Shown: in pieces, positions 53,077 to 64,000 of the stretch | How the letters are laid out: every line of letters begins with the position of its first letter | How positions within the stretch are numbered: the first letter of the stretch is position 1 | Assembly (NCBI GenBank): GCA_011033025.1 | Contig: WFMF01000212.1 | Span: 227,629 to 291,628 of the forward strand | Reading direction: 5' to 3' | DNA: 64,000 nucleotides | Source: Beroe forskalii | Lineage: Eukaryota > Ctenophora > Nuda > Beroida > Beroidae | Notes under the pieces: model-generated | Seen by the model: the letters and a program-made list of their open reading frames with translations, nothing else | What the model was told of the DNA's origin: nothing | Database searches by the model: none | Position numbers and translations under genes: made by a program

Positions 53077-56000
53077 ATGCGTAATTTGCTATGTCAGTGC
53101 CAAAGAGTGGTCCAGACTAATACCCCTCTAGATTATCTCTCAGTTGACCAAGATTTCAATACAATTTATGGAAGTTATAACAATGAAATAGTCAACCTCA
53201 ACATTGAAAAAAAAGAAGTAAGCTAGAGTTTTTTAATTGTATTTATGACCATGAAATCATCTCAAGAAACTGCCATAACATTCTATTGTTTTATTAACAT
53301 TCTATTGCTTTGTTAGTTGAAGTCTTTATCATAATTTAACAATCAATGATATATCCAGGTAACTTTACATCATGCTCTTGATGACATCGAAGCTAAGATA
53401 TCAGACATACATTGGTTGCCATCTCATAGAGCTCTCTTTGTGGTTGTGAATGCCACTACTCTAGCTCTCTTCCACCCAGACACTACCAATCTTGAGGAGG
53501 TATTTTATGAATACATCAACTATTCCTAAAATAACTGAAGTTTTGGTATATTGATCTAATTGATGTACTATCTCAGGATTGTAAGATTTAATCCCTCATT
53601 GACACAGTAAATGTTGAAACAATAGATTTAAGATTTTCAGCAGTGAAAGCTAACACATACACAAATTTTAAATTATCAGATGAAATAGTTCTTCAGAAAA
53701 ATCCAGTGTGACACACTATTCTCTCATTTCATTGATTTACATGTACGAGTTTGTTGGTATGCACAAATAATACACAAAACCATCTCTCTTCAGGTAGCAG
53801 CTATTGATGAGGGTGTATCATGTGCAGAGTGGGCACCAGATGATGGAGTTTGTGCCATTGTAACAGAAGCAGGTATGGCTATGAAGTCTTAGGAGTGAAC
53901 TATTTTATATTATGGTGTGCACTTTAAAATCTTCAATCATGATTATTATGGAAAAGATAGAGCTAGATACTTGATTGGGAATCATCTTATTGAAACTGAT
54001 TAGTGATAAGCATTTTTTGTGTTAACTTCTCAAACCAAGGTATCATCAATTTTTTCAGGTAATTTGATGTTGATATCAGAAGAATTTGATTGCATTAAGA
54101 GTGTGAATGCCAGACCAGAGGACTTTGGTTCTGAACACCAAACACAGGTAACTTTTGTGCACAAACCTACAATAATATGTTGAAATACATGTGTAAATGT
54201 ATACTCTTGGTGAGTTATGCACATTTCTGCTATGATTGTTACTTGAAATAGATCAGCTACTCAATCAATAATTCCAAGGAAACAGAGGAATTTAAAGTTG
54301 AGGCTGCGGTGTATCTCATAACATGATACAATATTACTGATAGACAGCTAATGATAATGATAGCAGCTGATATGATGTTCTGGTCATCCTCTTCCAGGTT
54401 GGTTGGGGTAGCAAGGAGACACAGTTCCATGGCAGTGCTGGGAAAGCAGCCTCCCAGCAACCTGTCTTCTCTACCCCCACGCCAGTTTCCCACACAGACA
54501 CTCTCGAAACTCGTGTCAGTTGGCGGGGAGATGGACAGTACTTTGCTGTCTCCACAGTCGATACCAGAGATGACAACCAGTTCAGGTGAGTGCTGAGTAG
54601 CAGCCATTTATTTCTAATGGTACTGATTTTGCACAAACGGGGTGAATTTCTTTAAACTGATATTTTCTCTCGATTATAAGTAATGACTTGCTAACTTGTG
54701 TTTATTTTCAGGTACTGTGAAACCTGAAATTTAATAAAAGGCATGATAAGACCCACTGACCATCACAATATGTACCAGGGTGATCAGGATGTGGACCCGG
54801 GAAGGAGTCCACACTTCCACCAACGAACCTACTCCTGGCCTGGAGGACTCACTGTGTTGGAGGCCCAGTGGGAACCTCGTCACCAGCACTGCAACCCACA
54901 ATGAACAGCATCAGGTGAGACATCTTGGGACGTTTGCTTTTGAGTTCTAAAAAATGAGGAATTTAGGAAATCGTTCAAACTACTGATTTGATGGAAGACT
55001 TACAATTGAAATAACAAAGCGTTTTATTGATATATTGCATTATTTACTCTTTTAGTTTTACCAATAATCAAATAATAAAAGTCGTGTGTTTGAGTCCCCT
55101 GACCCCTCTTCCAGTAAAGTGTGTTTGAGTCCCCTGACCCCTCTTCCAGTAAAGTGTGTATGGGTCCCCTGACCCCTCTTCCAGTAAAGTGTGTATGGGT
55201 CCCCTGACCCCTCTTCCAGTAAAGTGTGTATGAGTCCCCTGACCCCTCTTCCAGTAAAGTGTGTATGAGTCCCTGACCCTGAGTGCAGTAAAGTGTGTAC
55301 CCCTGCCCCCTGTTAAAAACCCTGACCCCTCTTCCAGGTGGTATTCATGGAGCGTAACGGGCTACGACACGGGGAGTTTCCCCTGACCCTGAGCGTGCTG
55401 GCAGTGGTCAGCAGCAACGTGCTGGCAGTGGTCTATGAGGGAGAGAAGCAGTGTCATGTGATGCTGTACACTGCTTCCAACTACACCTGGCAGGTTAGGG
55501 GACTAAGGGGGGCAGAGCAGGCCTTTTCGGGAAAACAAATCAGGCAATTTTCATTTAACTTTGACACCAATTAGGAAATTTCATGATGATTGCTGACTTG
55601 CTGGCCTTGACACCAGCTTGAACCGGTTTGAACTGATGCCACTTTTGCACTTTATATTGCCATCAGTTTTCTTTGACATCAGTTCACACTGGTGCCACTG
55701 TACATTGCCGCCAATACAACTTAAAATAACCTACTTTCAAGCCATTCAATCATTTCAGCTGAAGCAGCATTACACATACGACAGTTCCAGTATCACGTTC
55801 ATGTGGGACCCTCTTGATGAGTTTAGATTCCATCTTGCTCTCAGTGATAGGTAGAAACGTTAGACACGGTTTGTTATTTGCTTTTGTTTATCTGTGGTTT
55901 GACTAAGATGCTCGTTATAATTTCATTTATTACCGTACCTATTGGTGTATTCATAATTATATTAACATGTTAATTAAGCTTCAAGATGTTCCCTAAATCT

Positions 56001-59000
56001 CATTTTTTATAATCAATTCCCTGCAGGTACATCTGTTATCAGTTGACAAGCAGGGTACTGACGTGTTCCAACACCACCACACTAGTCATTGACAACAAAC
56101 AGGTAACTACACGTCGTCTTGAAGTGTATCTCTTTTATTGAAAATATTGAAAATTTGATGCTCATCATCATATCGGTAGTCGGTATTGTATGCTTAAAAT
56201 TCTAATTTAGAACGTCCCCTCATCTAAAATCAAAACTATCCAAAGCCTTATTTCATACAGGTTTAAAGGCTCTAAAGAATAGTCCTAGATGTCTCAAATA
56301 AAATGAAATATTGTAACATTTAAAACTTTAGAGCTGTAATCGAACGATTCAGAAACATCTTAGATTTGTACTTTCGAAGAATCGTGTTTGTCTGTATTAT
56401 GCCAAGGAAACTCTGACCACTCTCTTGTATGCTTGTTTGGTAGTGTCCCACTAACTAGACTGGTATTGGTTGTTTGTTGATGTATGATTTGTAACAATGA
56501 ACATGTGCATGCACCCTTGCTTCTATTCCTTACTACTGTATAGACATAGTACTATAACCTTATATTAGGACCAAGATGACCTCTTAAATGCTTATATACT
56601 ATCAATTAAACTCCTCTCTGTCCCTTACTGCGCCCATAATAAGTATTTAATAGACTCATTACACTATTACATGCCTAGTATCTACATGCTGTGTCCGTGG
56701 CTTATAATGTGCTGGCAGCGAATCAAAGCACAGAGCTCCATGCTTGCAGCAGTAGCAGGTCAACATGCCCTGTGATCTACTGAAACTCTCCCCCCTCACC
56801 GGTCCTCACTGGCTTCTAGTCACAGCATCAGTGCTGTGTCTTTGTTGCAGGGTCCCCACTCGCATACAGCTGCATACAGAAATAGACACTCACTGAAGGA
56901 CTGAGTCAGGTAGTAAGTTAATGACTTACCAGGTCAATAAGTCAATAAGTCACGTTCGTCGTCAGGTAAGTCGCTAGAATACTTACCTCGGGAGGTAAAC
57001 CACTTCCCTCTCTTCAGGTGAACACCACTCCAATGAGTACCATGTGTATACCTCCCCCCATGTCTTACTCCCAACTCGTCACCCCCTCTACCTGCAACTC
57101 AGTCAGTTGTCATGGAGACGACGCTTGGCTCATCTGTAACGACAGGTCAGTCGGGTTTAGGATTGGATATATGATCTGAGATTTGCTTGAACTGCCTAAA
57201 ACGTGATGCTGCCTAATGTATATCACACGGTAGCATTTCTGAAATGAACATCACTCGGCATCACTTCAATGTTATCGTGAAATGACCTACGTGTTGAAAC
57301 ATGACAACATTTTCACATTTTATAGTCCCTATCATAAAACTGACTTGCAGTTCTTGGCAGTGTTACCACTTCTTCTCAGGACATTCCAGCGATTTAACAA
57401 GGTCTCCTACACGCCCCCCGGGGAGACCGCCCCGGACGAGTCCTACTCTCTGGAGACGGAGTTCCCTCTGGAGAGCTACGCGGAGATCCGGCACCCACTC
57501 ATGATTAGTCCCACCAAGGCCTTCTGTGTCACCCTCGTCAATGATGTGGACGCTATTCTCACGGTAAGAAACAGGCTGTTACGTATTAGGGATAGTTAAG
57601 ATCTGCAGTTAGTGTTAGAAGTTAAAATCGAGATTTCCAAAGCATCGGGTGCATAAGATTCAAAGCCTATGATTATGACGCCTATAGAAATAACCTATAG
57701 AAATCACTCTCCAATATAGAGTTAACATAGTGATAGTTTAGTAGTTTATCAACCATTTTACAGTTTCAAAGAGTAATCGTTTATTACTATTCTTGGAATC
57801 TATTACGCTAAAAAAGACCAAATCACCCTCCCTAACCACACCCTACCTTACCAGACCTTACCTTACCAGACCCTTCCTTACCAGACCCTACCTTACCAGA
57901 CCCTACCTTACCACACCCTACCTTACCAGACCTACCTAACCAGACCCTACCTTACCAGACCCTACCTTACCAGACCCTATATTACCAGACCCTACCTAAC
58001 CAGACCCTACCTTACCAGACCCTACCTTACCAGACCCTACCTTACCAGACCCTACCTTACCAGACCCTACCTTACCACACCCTACCTTACCACACCCTAC
58101 CTTACCAGACCTTACCTTACCAGACCCTACCCTACCACACCCTACCTTACTACCTTACTAGACCCTAGCTTACCAGACCCTACCTTACCAGACCCTACCT
58201 TACCAGACCCTACCTTACCACACCCTACCTTACCACACCCTACCTTACCAGACCTTACCTTACCAGACCCTACCCTACCACACCCTACCTTACTACCTTA
58301 CTAGACCCTAGCTTACCAGACCCTAGCTTACCACACCCTACCTTACCAGACCCTACCTTACCAGACCCTACCTTACCACACCCTACCTAACCAGACCCTA
58401 CCTTACCACACCCTACCTTACCAGACCTACCTAACCAGACCCTACCCTACCACACCCTACCTTACTACCTTACTAGACCCTAGCTTACCAGACCCTAGCT
58501 TACCAGACCCTACCTCACCAGACCCTACCTTACCAGACCCTACCTTACCAGACCCTACCTTACTAGACCCTACATTACCAGACCCTACCTTACCAGACCC
58601 TACCTTACCAGACCCTACCTCACCAGACCCTACCTTACCAGACCCTACCTTACCAGACCCTACCTTACCAGACCCTACCTTACCAGACCCTACATTACCA
58701 GACCCTACCTTACCAGACCCTACCTTACCAGACCCTACCTCACCAGACCCTACCTTACCAGACCCTACCTTACCAGACCCTACCTTACTAGACCCTACAT
58801 TACCAGACCCTACCTTACCAGACCCTACCTTACCAGACCCTACCTCACCAGACCCTACCTTACCAGACCCTACCTTACCAGACCCTACCTTACCAGACCC
58901 TACCTTACCAGACCCTACCTTACCACACCCTATCCTCCTGCAGCTAGAGCTATCAGATAAGGAGGTGTTCGTAGCGTCCTGCATGACCCTGGAAGACCAC

Positions 59001-62000
59001 GCCACGGTAGCTAACATGGTACGACACCCCGAGAGTGGTACGGTTGTGGTGCAGATGTACTCGGGGGAGCTGTTTGAGCTGAACGATGGGATGCTGGAGC
59101 CTTGGGGAAACGAAGCTATGCGGGTACGTGTGCTGCTGCCAGGGGGGTTTCACTAGATTTGAGCATACGTATTGCATGTGATTTGTAGTGCATATAATAC
59201 AAGCTGCGGTAAATTGAGTGATCCATCTAGGCCAGTAGGTGGGTCTGGGGAAATGAGGCTATGCGGGTACGTACATATTCCCATGTTATTCCTCTGGGGC
59301 AAACACCTGGAGGTTTTACTCTGTTTGAGTATACTTTTATGTGTAATTTGTAGTGCAAATACTAGCTGCAAATCTTGCAGTTTTTTTTTTTTTTTTTTTT
59401 TTTTTTGCGAAATCCACTGACCACACGCCACCACTTACGCGAGTGACGGTGGCAGCTCTCCATTGCAGAGAGCTCTGCTGGGACCCATCTGGATGCACTC
59501 TAGCAGGCTAGTAACCCCTTACCAGGGTGCCAGATGGTGGTGCTCCTGGAAGCACCAAAAGGTCGGGGCGCCCCTCCGAAGATTGACTACCGTGATCCCT
59601 TGGTAAGAATGGCTTGAAGGCCTGGTCCCTCTAACACTGGGCTCTGTGAGGAGTCCACCAGGTTGAGTTGTGCAGGACTCGAGCTGGTTGTTCTGGTGAA
59701 GCGGCGTTAGATGCGGGGTTATGTGCAGGGTTGTGGTTGAAGAGTAGTTGCTTTTCAAGGTAGAATTAAAGAGAAGATGATGATGTGTGAGTGATTCTCC
59801 GTTCTATGTTTATACTTATTTTTGATTGAAAATAATAAAGTGTGTTCTCATGGCGATACTCTGGAAACAATGCGCACAACTAGGTAGAAGACTGCAACAG
59901 TGCTTTCTACTCCAGAGTTTCTGATGCCTGCTGAGAAAATTGGTAAGAACAAAATGATATTACCCCATGAGAAGGCCATAATGGCATCATGACGGTCATC
60001 ATGAAGACATCATGACAGGATGGGGAGATCACAGTGTCTTGAGACCTTAATGTGACTCTAGGGATGAAAAATCTTTAGAGAATGGCCGCTTGGTCCTAAT
60101 TCTCCTGTTATCCTAGAGTTCTATTAGAGTCAGGGGTGTGATGTAATATCTTATCTACAAATTTTATTAAAGCAGTACTCATCAATGAAAAATCAATCAT
60201 AGCCTTCTCATTGCACATGTGTTAGACGATGATATGGTAGACAACCAGACTTTAGGAATGCCCTCAACAGGACATTAAAATGGCCCAAGAAGCAGGGCTA
60301 ATATGCTAACGTATTTTTTAAAAGTGTAGACCTTTTTTGGATGCCACCCTGAAGAGGCCATCCGAGATAGTGCTTACTAAGTATACTTTTCGATGTGGTA
60401 GTCTAACAAACTGCGTGCTTGCAGAGAAAGTGGTAACGATGTGGTAGTCTAACAAACTGCGTGATTGCAGAGAGAGTGGTAAAAATGTGGTAGTCTTACT
60501 GCGTGATTGCAGAGAGAGTGGTAACGATGTGATAGTCTAACAAACTGCGTGATTGCAGAGAGAGAGTGGTAACGATGTGATAGTCTAACAAACTGCGTGA
60601 TTGCAGAGATAGTGGTAACGATGTGGTAGTCTAACAAACTGCGTGTTCTAGAGAGAATGGTAACGATGTGGTAGTCTAACAAACTGCGTTATTGCAGAGT
60701 GGTAACAATGTGGCAGTCTAACAAACTGCGTGATTGCAGAGAAAGTGGTAACGATGTGGTAGTCTAACAAACTGCGTGCTTGCAGAGAGAGTGGCAGCGA
60801 TGTGGTAACTGGTAGTCTAACAAACTGCGTGCTTGCAGAGAGAGTGGTAACGATGTGATAGTCTAACAAACTGCGTGATTGCAGAGATAGTGGTAACAAT
60901 GTGGTAGTCTAACAAACTGCGTGATCGCAGAGAGTGGTAACAATGTGGTAGTCTAACAAACTGCGTGATTGCAGAGAGAGTGGTAACGATGTGGTAGACG
61001 GTAGTCTTACTGCGTGTTCCAGAGAGAGTGGTAACGATGTGGTAGTCTAAAAAACTGCGTTATTGCAGAGTGGTAACGATGTGGTAGTCTTACAAACTGC
61101 GTGTTTGGAGAGGATTTGGTACAGATGTGGTAGTCTAACAAACTGTGTGATTGCAGAGTGGTCACAATATGGTAGTCTAGCAGACTGCGTGATTACAGAG
61201 AGAGTGGCAGCGATGTGGTAGTTTTATGTACTGCGTGTTCTAGAGAGAGTCGTAATGATGTGGTTGTCTAACAAACTGCGTGATTGCAGAGACATTGGTA
61301 ACGATGTGGTAGTCTAACAAACTGCGGGTGTAGAGTATTTAAGTATGTATTAAGCGTGTTTTTGAGTATGTATTTGGTCCGCTTAAGCGGCTGTTCGGTT
61401 GCCCATGAACATGCTCATGGGGGCTTGGTTCCCATTGCGGGTTGATCCAATTTGATGGATTCTATCGGGTGGTAAGGTTCTTTTCAGGTCCAAAACCTGA
61501 GTCAGGGAACCAGCAAGACCTGGAGTCCCCAGCTGGGTGGAGTCCAGCTGAGGGAGGACCAGTTTGTATGATAGCTCATAGCAGATTGTATTCGCAGTAA
61601 TTGCACCTTGTACACTAAGTTACACAAAATGTACTTCATTTTCCTTACAGTATCTGTGAACTAGTGTGGTAGTGTATCGATTGTTCAGTTCCTATAAGTC
61701 TATTAACTGCTTGCTTCAGATGTATCAGGAGTCCGGTCCAGAACTCATGTATTTTTGTGGTTTCTGGTTATTTTGTCACTCTTTCCATCTATTTCTGGTT
61801 ATTTTGCCACTTTTTCCATCCATTTCTCTCCCAACTTCAATCCTGAGTTCCTCTCAGCCGCCAGCTACTGCTAAATATGAAGTTATATATCATTAGACAT
61901 GTTCGTTTTTAGAATGTCAATTGACGTTATATAAAAAGCTACCCATTAACACTTGGTAGGTGTTAATAAGTCAGGAGTTTTTGACGTGGTAATGAAAAGT

Positions 62001-64000
62001 GCTCTTGCAGTTCGAATGTTAGCACACAAATACACTTTACAGCGTTACATCGAATCATCTGGAATAATAAATCTCAACTTTTACAGAACTGCGAATTTGA
62101 TATTTTGAATTCAAATAGATTCAATAATCTATTTAAATTAATAGCTAAATTGGATTATTGCTTCAAATATTTGAATTCTTGCTAACTGCAAAAATACCCC
62201 CTTTATTTCAATAAAACATATTCGATATACATGGAACTTGGAGGAATGTCTAGCATTCTAACATGGATACATCACCATCGGTTAGATCACTTTATCTTAA
62301 GTTGGTATGTGGCATGTGTTACATATCAATACATACCAACACATAGCGTTAATCAAGTAAAATAATACACCACATTATGTTGTGTATACTTGACTAAAGA
62401 AACCGTGGTAATATGAGTAATTATTCGTGGTGGACGGTGACGTAATCGTTATACCATCTTGCCATGAATGGTTTTGTATGGACAGTGCTCAAATTTGACC
62501 TTATATGGTATTATGTGTAATTTGTAATCGCAAACTTCAATGAGAGATAATTCTGTCCTTCTGTGACTGAAAAAATATATATCAGCCATGTAACAAAGCC
62601 TCATTCACTGTGGCAATAATCGATAAATAACTAACACTATTAAAGATAACTGAAAAATACCTTACTGAAAATAATGGCACTTAACAAGTGGACACTCTTC
62701 GCACCGGGGAATTCCTTTCGAGACATATCTTGTTTCCAAGTATCAAACAGATACGAAATTTGGGGATTTGTTATTTTTGTACACCTATTCGAAAAATATC
62801 CCCAATTTTCGTACAAAATTTCGATCTTATGTCTTATGTAAATTTATCTCATAAGGTATCTTATTCTCTGGGCTAACAAAACCTCCTCATTTCAACAGGA
62901 GTGTTCAGTTTTCAGTGAGATGTTACTGGCCGTGTTCAAGGAAGAAATGGTGGTTATTGGGCGAACTAACGACAATCACTTGTTTATGGATACTCGGCTC
63001 TGGAGTTACGACTGTACTTCCTTCTCCCTACATAAGACAGTTGGTTCAAGGTTTCAGTAGATGAAATCGCTAAAAATCAAAATCATCATTAAATCTTAAT
63101 TTATTGATACGTTGTGAGTAATCATTTACAATTTTATCAATGTTCGCCCCAAATATTACTCTAATATCACCTTTCTAGAACTAGATTTCTAATCTAGAAC
63201 TAGATTTTCTAGATCAACATCAGAAAGTCAGTATATTCCTACATAAGACGCATCTCCTGTTAACCTCCAACTCTCATACTCTGACATGTGTAGACCTGGA
63301 CCAGCCTAGTCGAGTAGCAAGGAACGCTGAGGGGTCGTGGACACTGGGGTGAGTTTTATGGGGGTGGGGGTAGTGGATACTGGGATGAGTTGTACGGGTG
63401 TCGTGGGGGTCTTGGGGGGGGGGGTAGTGGATACTGGGGTGAGTTGTAGGGGGTAGTGGATACTGGGATGAGTTGTACGGGTGTCGTGGGGGGTCTTAGG
63501 GGGGGTAGTGGATAATGGGGTGAGTTGTAGGGGGGTAGTGGATACTGGGATGAGTTGTACGGGTGTCGTGGGGGTCTTAGGGGGGGGAGTGGATACTGGG
63601 GTGAGTTTTATGGGGGGATGGGGGACATGGGGTGAGTTGTAGCCGGGGAAGTGGGGGTCTTAGGGGGTAGTGGGGTGAGTTATAACTTATAAGGGGGTTA
63701 CTGGGGTTAGTTGTAGAGGGGGGCACTGGGGTGAGTTGTAGGGGGACACTGGGGTGAGTGTTTCTACTCTGGAGGTTTTGATTTTCTGGAATTTCACATG
63801 ATGTCACCTACCTACGTCCAAGTTAGATGTTTAGATATCTAATAAATTTAAAAGCTTGAGCAAAAACTACATAATAGAACTCCACTTACGAATCATTGGA
63901 ATTGGGGATATTATATTCAGCACTTTTACCGAACTGCTTGGATGCTAACACAGATTTACTTTAGATCCGGACCTTGGAACGAGGATCCCGCCTCGTTATC
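53077..64000 (+). CDS. ELP1: Elongator complex protein 1 (ELP1/IKAP), N-terminal WD40 half, partial
   Basis: Exons 53077-53217, 53359-53499, 53794-53872, 54059-54147, 54398-54585, 54779-54914, 55338-55493, 55759-55850, 56027-56102, 57018-57145, 57380-57563, 58944-59123 and 62899-~63040 join in phase. Diagnostic matches to animal ELP1 are VGWGSKETQFHGSAG, VSWRGDGQYFAVS, MWTREGVHTSTNEPTPGLED, VVFMERNGLRHGEF, FMWDPLDEFRFHL and IPPPMSYSQL. A further exon (~63239-63349) gives LLLTSNSHTLTCVDLDQ, and a last one from 63964 gives IRTLERGSRLV. About 600 residues of the usual ~1300 are present; the TPR half lies to the right. ELP1 scaffolds Elongator, which modifies wobble uridine of cytosolic tRNAs. 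The start has AG 9 nt upstream (ATCCTAG). The phase between the ~63239 exon (ends phase 2) and the last exon (needs phase 0) does not fit, so one small exon or another donor is missing from my model. Confidence 0.88.
55081..55337 (+). repeat. Tandem copies of the ELP1 exon 7 acceptor
   Basis: Five close and one diverged unit of ~37 bp read GTCCCCTGACCCCTCTTCCAG then TAAAGTGTGTATG. The true acceptor at 55337 is the last CCTGACCCCTCTTCCAG. Every unit is thus a full pyrimidine tract plus CAG. Confidence 0.9.
56103..57017 (+). other. ELP1 intron 9
   Basis: Unremarkable AT-rich intron. A short run of AAGTCAATAAGTCA-like repeats and GGTAAGT-like motifs lies at 56910-57000, just before the acceptor CCCTCTCTTCAG. 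Confidence 0.5.
57838..58935 (+). repeat. 15-bp minisatellite filling the ELP1 intron before exon 12
   Basis: The unit is CCTACCTTACCAGAC with CACAC, CTTACTAC and CTAGC variants, roughly 70 units by span. Higher-order blocks repeat. The array runs up to the real acceptor (TATCCTCCTGCAG ending at 58943) and forms its pyrimidine-rich upstream region. On the minus strand it reads as an open (VGSGK)n frame, which I regard as non-coding. Confidence 0.92.
59090..59380 (+). repeat. Tandem duplication of ELP1 exon 12 end, donor and intron start
   Basis: TTGGGGAAACGAAGCTATGC then GGGTACGT at 59103-59128 recurs as GGGGAAATGAGGCTATGC then GGGTACGT near 59246-59272. The following GATTTGTAGTGCA / ATTTGTAGTGCAAATAC segments also match. 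The second copy is a decoy donor with a partial exon. Confidence 0.75.
59381..59760 (-). mobile_element. SINE-like retroposon, copy 2, in ELP1 intron 12
   Basis: On the minus strand it ends in a 26-A tail (59381-59406 as T on plus). The body matches the copy at 45.5 kb in GGGGCGCCCCTCCGAAGATT, GACTACCGTGATCCCTTGG, GGTCCCTCTAAC and the AGCTCTCC / AGAGAGCTC pair. I could not find a target duplication, so the 5' limit near 59760 is approximate. Confidence 0.72.
60385..61335 (+). repeat. ~46-bp tandem array with acceptor-like units in ELP1 intron 12
   Basis: About twenty units read GTGGTAGTCTAACAAACTGC, GTGATTGCAG, AGAGAGTGGTAACGAT. Each contains a CTAAC branch-like motif about 18 nt before TTGCAG. 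No recognised exon adjoins it. Confidence 0.88.
61336..62898 (+). other. Rest of ELP1 intron 12
   Basis: 61370-61590 is GC-richer with small dyads (CCCATGAACATGCTCATGGG, GGTTCCC, CTGGAGTCC/GGAGTCCAG) and may be a decayed SINE. 62758-62818 has the GGGGATTT hairpin motif. The rest is AT-rich. The acceptor TCATTTCAACAG ends at 62898. Confidence 0.45.
63330..63765 (+). repeat. G-rich array of tandem donor sites after an ELP1 exon
   Basis: The first element is the end of the ~63239 exon and its donor (GGACACTGGGGTGAGTTTTA). About ten derivative units follow, such as AGTGGATACTGGGGTGAGTT then GTAGGGGGG. Each retains GGTGAGTTG or a close variant. The runs of G on the transcribed (plus) strand could form RNA G-quadruplexes. 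Confidence 0.88.

Noticed and set aside
58457-59017. Minus-strand 186-residue frame with (VGSGK)n
   Set aside because: A 15-bp repeat has no frame drift, so any stop-free unit gives an open frame. It runs through the real ELP1 exon 12 on the other strand.
60449-60899. Minus-strand frames with repeated LDYHIVTTLSA and similar
   Set aside because: Translation of the 46-bp intron array; not a repeat protein.

Overview
This is a window of metazoan nuclear DNA. It has interrupted genes with GT-AG introns, CCAAT and CRE promoter elements, non-LTR and DNA-transposon debris and AT-rich spacers. The coding content fits a marine or early-branching animal, but the sequence does not decide the phylum.

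Layout. (1) 1-2760, minus strand: first two exons of an F-box protein whose intron holds a LINE 3' fragment and a small inverted-repeat element. (2) 4227-12406, plus: six terminal exons of a class I myosin-type TH1 tail, with a 4.6-kb minisatellite in its second intron. (3) 12407-27200: about 15 kb without a recognisable gene but with many CRE palindromes, three inverted CCAAT pairs and several small foldback elements. (4) 27200-29410: promoter-like block, a hAT-type non-autonomous element with a clean 8-bp target duplication, and a possible small membrane-protein exon. (5) 29894-36640 and 38420-50555: a tandem segmental duplication. Each copy holds a two-exon class A GPCR followed by a 950-residue PLP decarboxylase that resembles bacterial tyrosine decarboxylase and has no intron in its coding region. 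(6) 53077 to the right edge, plus: first ~14-15 exons of ELP1 (IKAP), the Elongator scaffold.

Two things stand out. First, most introns here carry tandem repeats whose unit contains a copy of the neighbouring splice site: donors in the myosin and ELP1 genes, acceptors with branch-point-like CTAAC and pyrimidine tract in the myosin, GPCR and ELP1 genes. The longest array has roughly 100 units, each a possible 19-nt micro-exon with its own acceptor and donor. The GPCR pair shows the growth directly: about two acceptor units in one copy, about thirty in the other. Second, an amine-forming enzyme of bacterial type lies beside an orphan GPCR, and the pair was duplicated together and kept almost unchanged in protein sequence. 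This raises the idea of a linked transmitter-synthesis and receptor cassette. Both ideas are inferences from sequence alone.
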